A stretch of 54,957 nt of DNA from contig QMRB01000004.1 of assembly GCA_003649185.1 (NCBI GenBank), positions 1 to 54,957 on the forward strand, written 5' to 3'. Below the pieces are notes generated by a model, which was not told where the DNA came from, did not search any database, and worked only from the letters and a program-made list of their open reading frames with translations. Positions 44,163-52,204 of this stretch are shown here, one piece after another (within the stretch, counting starts at the first letter, position 1; each line of letters opens with the position of its first letter). The position numbers were made by a program, and so were the translations under genes. This DNA comes from Thermoproteota archaeon. GTDB taxonomy: Archaea; Thermoproteota; Methanomethylicia; Culexarchaeales; B10-G16.

Positions 44163-45233
44163 GGGAATCTTGCTAACCTTTAACCTATTACTAGTTGGAT
44201 ATTCCTCCACGATAAATATTTTTGCTTCGACTGGCAGTTTTAGGGAAGCCAGCCTTTCAGCATTTTCAACAGTTGTTTCGATTCTTTTTAACCTTTCATC
44301 TACATGAAAATCGCTTTCACATATATTTAAATTGTGACGCATAAAGTTAATTAACCGTTTCAAATCGCCTTTAACCTCCACCACCCCCTTCAATAACAAC
44401 CCTTCAGGTGAAATGGACTCATATTTTTTTGCAACATTTCTGCATTGTCTTATCAATCTATTCTTGAATTGCACGTCAATCTTTAATCTTGCAGGACAAT
44501 AATGAATGTTAACCTTAAAAGTGTTTTTAGAAGCCCATTTAAGTATTTTAAGAGCCTCCTCTTCACTGCCTGAGACAGCTACATCTTCAGGTGATTTAAC
44601 ATTCATGCCTCTCAACTTTAAGCTTAACGCATTGGTTGGAGAGAATTCTAACTCATTTAAATTTATAAATGATGCGCCAACTCTATCTAAAAAGAGTATT
44701 ATTCTTCTTATCCATTCACCTCTTCCAGGAATTACAGGTATTTCAACACCGGCATCCAATCCCTCCTCGATAGCTATTTTAATTTTAGCCAAATCCTCAT
44801 TTCTAGTGGGATGAATTCTAATCTCGTCTAATCCAGCTTCCTTTAAACTTCTAGCTCTCCTCCTATTCAAAAGAATTGCATTAGTGTATAAATGTATGTG
44901 ATGAGATTTTCCGAAGGCTTCTTTAAGAAGTTTAATAGCATTTAAAGTTCTCCTCATAACTGTTAATGGTTCACCTCCAGTTATCCCCGTTCCTTTAGCA
45001 TTCATGGATTCTGCTTCGATCAGAATCTCACTTAACCTTTTCACAACTCTCTCATTCGCATAGATAACATCCTTTCCCATTCTCTCCTCGCTTATGGGAC
45101 AATAATAACATTTCGTGTTGCATCTTCCAGTAATAAATAACACCATTTTCGCTCCTTCCATGCATAGGCTGCAGCCTCGAGGCAGATCGCCTATTATAAG
45201 TGAACTGCCCCCTGTTTTCTCTATTCTCCTCAT
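44157..45233 (-). CDS. radical SAM protein of unknown function (COG2108-like)
   Basis: The [4Fe-4S] radical SAM motif is LFITGRCNTKCYYCPISEER (CxxxCxxC). GITGGEPLTVMRRTLNAIKL is the SAM-binding GGEP motif, followed by IHLYTNAILL and DEIRIHPT. An N-terminal CSLCMEGAKM adds a further Cys pair. The C-terminal half has KVNIHYCPARLKIDVQFKNR, seen in the archaeal COG2108 group. The substrate is unknown. ATG 45233 follows AGGAGAA. 358 aa. Confidence 0.85.
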   Translation of the reverse strand: MRRIEKTGGSSLIIGDLPRGCSLCMEGAKMVLFITGRCNTKCYYCPISEERMGKDVIYANERVVKRLSEILIEAESMNAKGTGITGGEPLTVMRRTLNAIKLLKEAFGKSHHIHLYTNAILLNRRRARSLKEAGLDEIRIHPTRNEDLAKIKIAIEEGLDAGVEIPVIPGRGEWIRRIILFLDRVGASFINLNELEFSPTNALSLKLRGMNVKSPEDVAVSGSEEEALKILKWASKNTFKVNIHYCPARLKIDVQFKNRLIRQCRNVAKKYESISPEGLLLKGVVEVKGDLKRLINFMRHNLNICESDFHVDERLKRIETTVENAERLASLKLPVEAKIFIVEEYPTSNRLKVSKIPL

Positions 45234-45349
45234 TTCTCCTCCTCTTTCATGTTTAGAAGCTTCAACATTAAAGGCTATTATGAAAACAGTTAATATTAAT
45301 TTTTATGACATTAACATTGAAAGGCTTCCTGCTTTAACAAGAGAAATGG

Positions 45350-45487
45350 ATGGATATGGTTGGTGGTTTGAATGTGGCTATCCTCCATGGTGGAGGAGAA
45401 GTCATTGAGCTGATGGCAAACATTTTGCGTCTAAGGTGTAAGCCTAGAAGGACAATGAAAAACCTGGAAGCAAGAAGCCCCACCTAA
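45350..45487 (+). other. possible relic ORF in the 45.23-45.57 kb gap
   Basis: The gap 45234-45571 has no clear gene. One frame, ATG 45350 to TAA 45487, gives MDMVGGLNVAILHGGGEVIE, LMANILRLRCKPRR and TMKNLEARSPT. The last block reminds me of C-terminal tails left by IS605-type TnpB genes, but no zinc-finger or RuvC motif precedes it. An overlapping 42-codon frame at 45280-45408 ends FECGYPPWWRRSH. Neither is supported well enough to call a gene. Confidence 0.2.
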
Positions 45488-45571
45488 GTAGAAAAGTTTC
45501 AAATCGTTTAATCTTGAATTTATCAGTATAGCTTCACAGTTGACTTTTCACCGAAAAAGCTCAATAAATGT

Positions 45572-46276
45572 TTAGAGTTTTAGCCTTCTCCTTACAGCGG
45601 GATCTCTCTCCACGATTTTTTTGAAGGCTTCCTCAAAGCTCTCTTCGGGAGATAGAGGATATTTCAAGTAGATTCCAGTTCTACCGATCTCATCTCTTCT
45701 CATCAAAACTCTCACCCTCTCCTTCACTATGTCCACGGAGACTCCGACGATTTTAGCAGCTTCAGCTTCTCTTCCCACAATTGGAACCTCTAAATGCCCT
45801 TTAGAAGTGGGAATTATCAGGAGAAGTTTCTTTGAAATTCCGGGCGTTCTAATATCGCTCCTCAACTCTTCCAGGGTGACTTCTCCTCCAAACCTGTAGA
45901 ATTCTCTCTCCAGTTTCCTCAACTTGACGAGTGGAAATGTTACAGTGATTTTTTCATCAACCTCTATGTGAGCCTTTATCGCGTGGCTTGGAGTTGCTTG
46001 AACTATGAATCTTGCGAAAGGTTTCACTTTAAGTCTATCCAAAGCAATCTCCACTTTATATGATGGAACTGGATATGGTATCAGAATATCTATGTCGCTT
46101 TGGGCGTGAACGTCTCCTCTAGCTAGACTTCCATGAAGAACCGTTTTTAAACCGCTTCTCTCCAAAACTTCCATTACTCTAATAGCGATACATCTAAGAT
46201 CATGGAGAAGCCTCCAATGCTCCTCATCATAGAATATTTCTCTTAAATCTCCAGACCTAACTGGTTTTATTCTCAT
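45572..46276 (-). CDS. predicted nucleotidyltransferase
   Basis: Pol-beta-type nucleotidyltransferase core: TVLHGSLARGDVHAQSDIDI carries GS and the two catalytic Asp residues of DxD, and the third acidic residue probably lies in AHIEVDEKITV. A C-terminal part with VGVSVDIVKERVRVLMRRDE looks helix-rich and basic. Similar to an archaea-specific uncharacterised nucleotidyltransferase family. ATG 46276 (MRIKPVRSGD) is chosen; the open frame to 46351 overlaps the divergent protease gene region. Confidence 0.75.
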   Translation of the reverse strand: MRIKPVRSGDLREIFYDEEHWRLLHDLRCIAIRVMEVLERSGLKTVLHGSLARGDVHAQSDIDILIPYPVPSYKVEIALDRLKVKPFARFIVQATPSHAIKAHIEVDEKITVTFPLVKLRKLEREFYRFGGEVTLEELRSDIRTPGISKKLLLIIPTSKGHLEVPIVGREAEAAKIVGVSVDIVKERVRVLMRRDEIGRTGIYLKYPLSPEESFEEAFKKIVERDPAVRRRLKL

Positions 46277-46333
46277 TCTAAGAAAATTTATTTTACAGTG
46301 ATTGTTAAGTGTTTGGTTGATGTTGAGGTGTCC

Positions 46334-47524
46334 ATGCTGAATGAGCTTCAACTTTTAGGTTTCTCACTTCTAATCCTCTGGACTACACTATACTTACTTT
46401 ATAGGATAATGCGATTAAACAGGTTTGGAGTTGAATTTAAACCATACTTAACCATTCTCTGGAGAACGAAAAAACTTAACAGGATGGTTTCAAGGCTGGC
46501 TGCCAAATTTTCAAATTTTTGGCATAAACTGTTCACATTGGGTTGTTTTCTAGCAGTAGGGGAACTTCTATTCACATTGAACTTTTTCACTCAGAATATT
46601 CTCTCCTTCTATAGGGGTGGAGCCGTCCAACCAGTAATTCCCCTGATACCTGGAATAACGATTTCCCTAAGCTCTCTCCACTACTTCATTCTTGCAGCTC
46701 TGCTCGTCTTCATATTTCATGAAATGTCACATGCCATAGCAGCTAGAATAGAGGGTATAAAAGTTAAAGATATAGGTTTAATGTTTATGGTTCTCATAAT
46801 TGGAGGATTCGTTGAACTTGATGATGAAGATATGGATAGAGTGCCATTATCATCTAAACTTAAAATTCTATCTTCAGGATCCACTATGAATCTGCTAACA
46901 GGTATAATTGCAACGCTCCTATTGATCAACCTATATCTAGTTTTATCTCCACTGTATCTTCCATCGTCAGGAGTTGTGATAGTGGATGTTCTAGACAATT
47001 CTCCAGCGGATTCAGCTGGAATAGTTTACGGCGACATAATATTGGGGATAAACGGGATAAGAATATACAACACTGTAGAGTTCACGAAGATTTTAAGCGG
47101 GATCCCTGCGAACACTACGGTGATCCTCAATCTGTTAAGGGGAAATCTAGCCGTGAAGGGGGGAGCACATCCCTACAATCCTAAAATAGTTTATCTTGGA
47201 GTTAGAGTCTTCAACTATTATCCACTCCGCATTCCACTTCCACGGCAATTCCAAATGTTTCCATGGCATCTATACAATTTTCTAAACTGGTTTGAAGTAA
47301 TCTCTATTAGTGCAGCTTTAATCAATATGCTTCCAATCCCATTCTTCGACGGAGATAGATTTTTCGAAAACCTATTTAAACATCCAATCTTCAATAGGAG
47401 AACCATATTTTTTATGAATCGAAAAATGGCTCTGGGAAAAGCGTTAACAGATACTTTGAGAATAGCCTCAATACTGCTTTTATTATTAAATATTTCTCAA
47501 TCAATGGGCTTCATTTATCCATAG
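46334..47524 (+). CDS. site-2 protease family zinc metalloprotease with PDZ domain (M50)
   Basis: Intramembrane protease. Hydrophobic segments flank the zinc motif FIFHEMSHAIAARIEG (HEMSH at 129-133). A PDZ domain follows (VVIVDVLDNSPADSAGIVYG, DIILGINGIRIYNTVEF), and the third ligand motif is INMLPIPFFDGDRFFENLF (NxxPxxxxDG). The order TM-HExxH-PDZ-TM-NxxPxxxxDG matches archaeal S2P. Substrates are unknown. ATG 46334 follows GAGGTG; it ends 12 bases before ttuA. Confidence 0.9.
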   Translation: MLNELQLLGFSLLILWTTLYLLYRIMRLNRFGVEFKPYLTILWRTKKLNRMVSRLAAKFSNFWHKLFTLGCFLAVGELLFTLNFFTQNILSFYRGGAVQPVIPLIPGITISLSSLHYFILAALLVFIFHEMSHAIAARIEGIKVKDIGLMFMVLIIGGFVELDDEDMDRVPLSSKLKILSSGSTMNLLTGIIATLLLINLYLVLSPLYLPSSGVVIVDVLDNSPADSAGIVYGDIILGINGIRIYNTVEFTKILSGIPANTTVILNLLRGNLAVKGGAHPYNPKIVYLGVRVFNYYPLRIPLPRQFQMFPWHLYNFLNWFEVISISAALINMLPIPFFDGDRFFENLFKHPIFNRRTIFFMNRKMALGKALTDTLRIASILLLLLNISQSMGFIYP

Positions 47525-47536
47525 GGGGAAATATAA

Positions 47537-48466
47537 TTGCAATGCAATAAATGTGGAAATATAGCAGTATATTTCAATAAAATTTCAGGTGTAGCTCTTT
47601 GCAAAAAATGCTTCATGAAATCTATCGAGGAAAAGGTTAGATGGACCATTGGGAAGTATGGGCTCTTCGAATGGAACGACCATATATTGCTTGCAGTTTC
47701 AGGTGGAAAGGACAGCCTCGTCATGATGAAGATTATAGCTGAAATAGAAAGGGAATTTCCCCAATCTACACTGATCGCGGTGACCATAGATGAAGGAATA
47801 AAGAATTACAGGGAGATAGGTTTAAAATTGGCTAAAAAATACGCTGAGAAGTTTGGAGTTGAGCATGAAATTTATTCATTTAAGAAATTCTATGGATATT
47901 CTTTGTCGGAGATCGTTGAAAAAGCTTATGAGAAAAAGCTTCCCCATCATCCATGCACCTATTGTGGAGTGTTGAGGAGAAAGCTGCTCAACGTCAAGGG
48001 AAAAGAACTTGGAGCAACAAAGATAGCTACAGCACATAATTTAGATGATGAGGCGCAAACAATTCTAATGAATATTCTTAGAGGCGATGTGGAAAGGTTG
48101 ATAAGACTGTTAAGAGCAGAGAACACTAAGATTCCAGGTTTCATTCCAAGGGTAAAGCCAATGCAACTTATACCTGAAAGTGAACTGGCATTATATGCAT
48201 ACTACTCGAATATCGAACTCTACTCTGTGGATTGCCCATATTCGCATACATCTCTGAGAGATGAAATTAGAAGATTTCTCAACATCTTCGAGAAGAAACA
48301 TCCAGGAGCAAAATACTCAATTTATTCATCATTTAGAAAAATCTCTCAGAAACTTGCGAAAAACATGGTTGAAATAGAATTTAAAAGATGCAAATATTGT
48401 GGTGAACCGACGACGAGGGAGCTTTGCAGAGCATGTGAACTACTAGAACAGCTTGGTTTAATTTAA
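47537..48466 (+). CDS. ttuA: tRNA 2-thiolation enzyme TtuA/Ncs6-like
   Basis: ATP-dependent sulfur transfer to tRNA (2-thiouridine or s2T54). N-terminal zinc finger CNKCGNIAVYF...CKKC, PP-loop LLAVSGGKDSLVMMKIIAEI (55-60), catalytic/Fe-S Cys in HHPCTYCGVLRRKLL (C140, C143) with a third in SVDCPYSHTSLRD, KIATAHNLDDEAQTILMNIL, and a C-terminal zinc finger CKYCGEPTTRELCRAC. The target position (54 or 34) cannot be told. TTG 47537 follows GGGGG. Confidence 0.92.
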   Translation: MQCNKCGNIAVYFNKISGVALCKKCFMKSIEEKVRWTIGKYGLFEWNDHILLAVSGGKDSLVMMKIIAEIEREFPQSTLIAVTIDEGIKNYREIGLKLAKKYAEKFGVEHEIYSFKKFYGYSLSEIVEKAYEKKLPHHPCTYCGVLRRKLLNVKGKELGATKIATAHNLDDEAQTILMNILRGDVERLIRLLRAENTKIPGFIPRVKPMQLIPESELALYAYYSNIELYSVDCPYSHTSLRDEIRRFLNIFEKKHPGAKYSIYSSFRKISQKLAKNMVEIEFKRCKYCGEPTTRELCRACELLEQLGLI

Positions 48467-48801
48467 GTGGGCGGCGGCGTGCCGATGCTGGACGCCTCTC
48501 CAGATCGTAGAACACCCAACGTCGAACTCAGCCCCGCACCCCCGTGAACGCCGCCGTCCAGGCTTAGGGCTGCTCCATTCCTGGCCTAACCCGTTTCGCC
48601 TGGTAATGATGGTTCACCTCTCCCTCCAGAGAGGCTACCATCTCCGACGACCCCACGGGACGAGGATTCATAGCCGAACCGTTGGGGTCTACGATCCTTC
48701 AAGACGCCTCACATCGGCTTTCAGCCCGCCATTTCGACCATTTGCGGTGTAGGGTATATACCCTACAAGGGGAGGCCGAGCCCCCCACCTAGCCGCCGCC
48801 C
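48467..48801 (-). ncRNA. ffs: signal recognition particle 7S RNA
   Basis: A GC-rich block of about 335 bases against an AT-rich background. Its ends pair perfectly over ten bases (GGGCGGCGGC at the 5' end with GCCGCCGCCC at the 3' end), closing a long rod. The minus strand contains the SRP54-binding helix 8: a GGAA tetraloop closed by CCA/TGG and followed by AGCAG, within GGCCAGGAATGGAGCAGCC. Alu-type GGTGGGGGGCTCGG lies near the 5' end. The protein partner SRP54 is encoded at 37.4 kb. Exact ends are inferred from the pairing. Confidence 0.93.
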
Positions 48802-48820
48802 AAGAATATACTTGAAAGAT

Positions 48821-48830
48821 TAAAATTAAA
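48821..48830 (-). promoter_or_regulatory. TATA box for the SRP RNA
   Basis: On the minus strand TTTAATTTTA lies 20-29 bases upstream of the predicted SRP RNA 5' end, the standard archaeal TATA position. AT-rich sequence flanks it, so the exact box is uncertain. Confidence 0.4.
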
Positions 48831-48845
48831 TGTTATGTATATTCG

Positions 48846-49139
48846 CTAATTCGTCATTACTCTCACAGAGATAGGCTTCATGTTAAACTGGAAATATGTA
48901 TTTCTGCTTCTCTCATCAGTATCTCTAAGAAAGTAGAGTGTGAATTTATCTTCTCCCCACTTTCTCCAAAACCTTTTCCGTTAAATCCATTCTCCCCTAA
49001 TATTCCATTATAGAAATCTTCAGTTCGAAAATGTGGCGCCGGGGAATAGGTTTACATCCTTGTTCGAATCCTCGGCTTGAATTCCATAAGTAAGCATCTT
49101 AGTAATCACAAGTGCTAAATCATAAATATGCTTAAAGAC
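48846..49139 (-). pseudogene. decayed protein-coding relic between SRP RNA and the HerA-NurA locus
   Basis: The gap 48802-49150 holds three minus-strand coding stretches in successive different frames that read as one protein: HIYDLALVITKMLTYGIQAE (+DSNKDVNLFPGATFSN), then TEDFYNGILGENGFNGKGFG, then DKFTLYFLRDTDERSRNTYF (+QFNMKPISVRVMTN) with a TAG at 48846. At least two frameshifts are needed. The first stretch resembles the YDxALxIxKAL helix of periplasmic-binding-type receptors, but this is a guess. It looks like the C-terminal end of a gene truncated by arrival of the neighbouring locus. Confidence 0.4.
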
Positions 49140-49150
49140 TCTTATATAGG

Positions 49151-49411
49151 ATGGGGATGCACATCGTGCCGAAAAGTTACGATAATTTAGCAGTAAAGGT
49201 CTTTCAGCTCTTGGATGATAATCCCGGGCAAACGATCAAGGATCTGGCCAAACAGCTGAAAATTAATAGAAGTTTCCTTGCAGGCTACTTAAAGGCTCTG
49301 GAGGACCAAGGTCTAGTTAGATCGAAAAGGATAGGCCCGCAAAAGTATACTTCAATAAAAGGAGGAAGGAGGAGAGCAAGACATGAAATATCAAGATTTA
49401 TTAGAACTTAA
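49151..49411 (+). CDS. small winged-helix DNA-binding protein
   Basis: 86 aa. A single winged helix: LAVKVFQLLDDNPGQTIKDL, AKQLKINRSFLAGYLKALED (recognition helix), then QGLVRSKRIGPQKYTSIKGG (wing) and a basic tail. It is the first gene of the NurA-HerA-ATPase unit and overlaps nurA by 29 bases, so it is a likely operon regulator or a DNA-binding accessory factor. ATG 49151 lacks a clear ribosome site; a TATA-like CTTATATAGG is immediately upstream, consistent with a leaderless or very short leader message. ATG 49157 is an alternative. Confidence 0.75.
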   Translation: MGMHIVPKSYDNLAVKVFQLLDDNPGQTIKDLAKQLKINRSFLAGYLKALEDQGLVRSKRIGPQKYTSIKGGRRRARHEISRFIRT

Positions 49412-50498
49412 GAAGCGCATGGACTTTAACTTGACAGAACCAGAAGTTTTAGTTAAACTCGTAGAGGAGGCTCGCTCTAAGGGAGAGAAGGCACAAAAAG
49501 ACATGAGAAGATTACAACAAATATCATCTAAGATCGCTGATATTTTTGAAAAGGAGGGATTAATCTTAAAGGAAGAAACTTTAGAGCAAGTTAAATTACG
49601 ATATAAACGGGCCGTTGGGATTGACGGTAGTTTCCAGTTAGCAGGAGGGGCTGGAGGTAAATGGTACGCCCCCATTAGTGTTGCAAGGATCATTTTTAAG
49701 AACGGATTTGGTAGTCAACCACATGTTGACATCTTTTGGGCGGGAATTCAAGAGATTGATGAAACAGACCACCCCGAGCCTAAGAATGTCGCATCGTTGA
49801 TGATGCTAACTGCGGAATCAAAAGCCATTTTAAATTGGGGCACGTTAAATAAACCATCCTTTGTTTTCATCGATGGTCCAGTTGTGGATCCTCCTGTAAT
49901 GAGCCTTGGAGGAGAGGATTATATCAAAGATAGATGTGAAGGAATAAAGAAATGCTTAGAAAAGTCAATTGTAATAGGGTGCGTAAAAAGATCGCGAGAC
50001 AGATTTTATATCAAATATTTAGAAAAACTTCTCTCTAATACTTCGGCAAAGGATTATTTAAGTCAATTTTTAACAGATCAACATCTTATGGCATACATCT
50101 TTGCCCATGCTAGATCTAGAAAATATTTCGGACCAATTTTTACGAATTGGATTGACATAAGTTCGGTTAACAAAATTTACGAGTTATATAAAAAACATGG
50201 AATATATGTAACATGTTTATTCTTCCAGAAAAGCATGACTTCTCCTGTTTTAAGATTAGATATTCCCTTCTTAAACCCACCCGAGAACGATTCCAAAACT
50301 GACGAAATAGTACTTCAAGCTGTAAAGGCAACAGATATGTGGACTTATCCAGGGCAAGATTATCCGCTTCCCGTCATCCTTGCCCATGAAAAATGTAATA
50401 TCCGAGAGGGGTGTGCTCAAGTTCTTTATGAAGAAATAATAACGAAGAGTCGAACTGTGGATCCATATAACCAACTTATTTTAACGCAATTGAGGTGA
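49383..50498 (+). CDS. nurA: NurA-domain nuclease
   Basis: 371 aa. NurA nucleases degrade DNA 5'-3' with Mn2+ and form a complex with HerA. The catalytic strand RAVGIDGSFQLAGGAGGKWY has D81 and the second acidic motif is SFVFIDGPVVDP with D164. C-terminal conserved-type blocks include RLDIPF and the QDYPLPVILAHEKCNI region. A N-terminal helical extension of about 70 residues precedes the nuclease fold. A very strong GGAGGAAGGAGGAG site precedes ATG 49383. Sequence around it does not look like the housekeeping NurA of Mre11-Rad50 operons, though that needs a search. Confidence 0.85.
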   Translation: MKYQDLLELKKRMDFNLTEPEVLVKLVEEARSKGEKAQKDMRRLQQISSKIADIFEKEGLILKEETLEQVKLRYKRAVGIDGSFQLAGGAGGKWYAPISVARIIFKNGFGSQPHVDIFWAGIQEIDETDHPEPKNVASLMMLTAESKAILNWGTLNKPSFVFIDGPVVDPPVMSLGGEDYIKDRCEGIKKCLEKSIVIGCVKRSRDRFYIKYLEKLLSNTSAKDYLSQFLTDQHLMAYIFAHARSRKYFGPIFTNWIDISSVNKIYELYKKHGIYVTCLFFQKSMTSPVLRLDIPFLNPPENDSKTDEIVLQAVKATDMWTYPGQDYPLPVILAHEKCNIREGCAQVLYEEIITKSRTVDPYNQLILTQLR

Positions 50499-50502
50499 TG
50501 AC

Positions 50503-52203
50503 ATGGCAAGTACGCGTGATGTTGTTGGTATAATTTTAAGTGGAAGTACTACTACCGAAGCAACTTGTCAACTTCTAGAATCTGCAGAGAGAGGCGGTAT
50601 AAAGGAAGGAATGCTCCTCTTAGTCGAAAGTCAAGGAAGAAAGCTCTTGGCAAGGGTTGCTCAAATAGTGCCTTACAATGCATTTTACACAGAAGGAGAT
50701 CCGTGGAGTGAGGCTAGGAGAAAGGGATTGCCAATACCTGAAGATGTGGCCCGAAAGTACGAGGTTTGCAAACTTGATTTACTCATAGAAATCCCAAGAT
50801 CGGAGATTAGAAGCCCTCCACAACCAGGAGATGAGGTTCTAAGAATAGATCCAACATCTCATCAAAAAGACATTTTTGGGGTCTCAGTCGGAGACCCGAA
50901 GCACGTTTGGATAGGAACTCTTTCTGGTTATGAGAGAAGCTCTGTTCCAATTCCATTAAACGTTGAAAATATTCCAATGCACATGGCAATATTTGGAGTA
51001 ACTGGAAGTGGAAAATCATTCACCGCAGGAGCCCTTATTGAGAAACTAGCTGAAGTTCCTGTAAAAAAGAATACTAGCGTATCATACCCCATGATTGTTG
51101 TTGATGCTCACGGTGATTATACTGATTACGTGACTTATGTAGCTAAAGGAAAGAAGCTCGGACATATAGGATGGATAAAGAGATACGTTTTCCCTAACGC
51201 GTTTGTACGGACGGATATTAGAGAATTAGGAAAATTAGTTCAGCCTATCGGTATTAACTTAGATTTAATTTCTCAAAGAGAACTCGCTGAGATCATCATT
51301 CTATTCTACAAAGGAACTTTAGAGGGTGCGGAGTTGCAGGTTGATGGTTTAGATGCCCTTTTTAACCATATGAGAGCAAAGGGTTATTCAAGTGTACAAG
51401 ATCTGTTTATACATTACTTTGATGATCTTGTGGAGGACGGATTAGAGAAACTTGCTAAAGAAATAAATATGCATTCCTCAACAAAAGGTGCAGTAAGTCG
51501 TGCTTTAAGAAGTTTTAAAGCGATTGAAGACGAGCACAAATTACTCTCAACGAAATCGGACCTAAAAGACGCTAAAATTTCTTCTAGGGGCGATATCGAA
51601 GAAGTTAATTTTGTTGAGCAAATTACACGTGAAGGAGGTCTAGCTATCTTTGATTTCTCAGCTGACGGAGCTCCGGGAGTGGATTTAAAAACAAAACAGT
51701 TTGTAATGACATATTTAGCAACCTTGTTGTTTGAGCAATTCACTCGATACAAGATGAAAAAAGAAGACAGGTACCTTCTTTTCATCATAGAAGAAGCCCA
51801 GAACTTCTGTCCAGATAAATCGTATCCAGTAGGTTCTAGTCTTGCGCACACGAAGCTTTCAGCAATTGCAACTCAAGGGAGGAAGTTCGGCCTTTCTCTA
51901 TGTCTCATTTCCCAACGTCCTTCCTTCGTTGACAGAATTGTCTTATCGATGTGCAATACTTTCCTTATCCATAGAGTCTCGCCAGAGGACGTGGGCTTTG
52001 TTCGTAGTATCAGTGGAGGTTTGCCGCCATCTCTCGTTCCAAGACTGACAACAATGAGTACTGGCGATGTTATAGTAACAGGTCAAATGGTTACTGTACC
52101 TTTCCCACTGGTAATACACATCCTCGAAAGCGATCGCAAGGTGAAGCCAACTGTTGGGAAAACGAATGTCTGTGAGACATTAGCTAAATTGCGAGGGGTC
52201 TAA
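50503..52203 (+). CDS. herA: HerA-family hexameric DNA translocase
   Basis: 566 aa. An N-terminal HAS-barrel (about 1-140) docks on NurA. The RecA-like core has Walker A IFGVTGSGKSFTAGALIEKL (165-172), VVDAHGDYTDYV (201-206), an all-helical insert of about 240-350, Walker B LLFIIEEAQNFCPDKSYPVG (429-434), the arginine-finger region ATQGRKFGLSLCLISQRPSF and sensor-type STGDVIVTGQM. ATG 50503 follows GAGGTGATG, 4 bases after nurA. It is likely to pump DNA through the ring into the NurA nuclease. Confidence 0.92.
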   Translation: MASTRDVVGIILSGSTTTEATCQLLESAERGGIKEGMLLLVESQGRKLLARVAQIVPYNAFYTEGDPWSEARRKGLPIPEDVARKYEVCKLDLLIEIPRSEIRSPPQPGDEVLRIDPTSHQKDIFGVSVGDPKHVWIGTLSGYERSSVPIPLNVENIPMHMAIFGVTGSGKSFTAGALIEKLAEVPVKKNTSVSYPMIVVDAHGDYTDYVTYVAKGKKLGHIGWIKRYVFPNAFVRTDIRELGKLVQPIGINLDLISQRELAEIIILFYKGTLEGAELQVDGLDALFNHMRAKGYSSVQDLFIHYFDDLVEDGLEKLAKEINMHSSTKGAVSRALRSFKAIEDEHKLLSTKSDLKDAKISSRGDIEEVNFVEQITREGGLAIFDFSADGAPGVDLKTKQFVMTYLATLLFEQFTRYKMKKEDRYLLFIIEEAQNFCPDKSYPVGSSLAHTKLSAIATQGRKFGLSLCLISQRPSFVDRIVLSMCNTFLIHRVSPEDVGFVRSISGGLPPSLVPRLTTMSTGDVIVTGQMVTVPFPLVIHILESDRKVKPTVGKTNVCETLAKLRGV

Positions 52204-52204
52204 T

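Noticed and set aside
48143-48801. ORFs and hairpins in the GC-rich block read as coding
   Set aside because: The end pairing and the helix 8 GGAA/AGCAG core identify it as SRP RNA.
49036-49076. tRNA-like sequence (GCCGGGG ... TTCGAATCCTCGGC) left of the HerA-NurA locus, considered as an att site
   Set aside because: No D-arm or anticodon arm fits, and the T-stem halves (CCTTG and CCTCG) do not pair. It also overlaps the decayed gene, whose reading explains the sequence.
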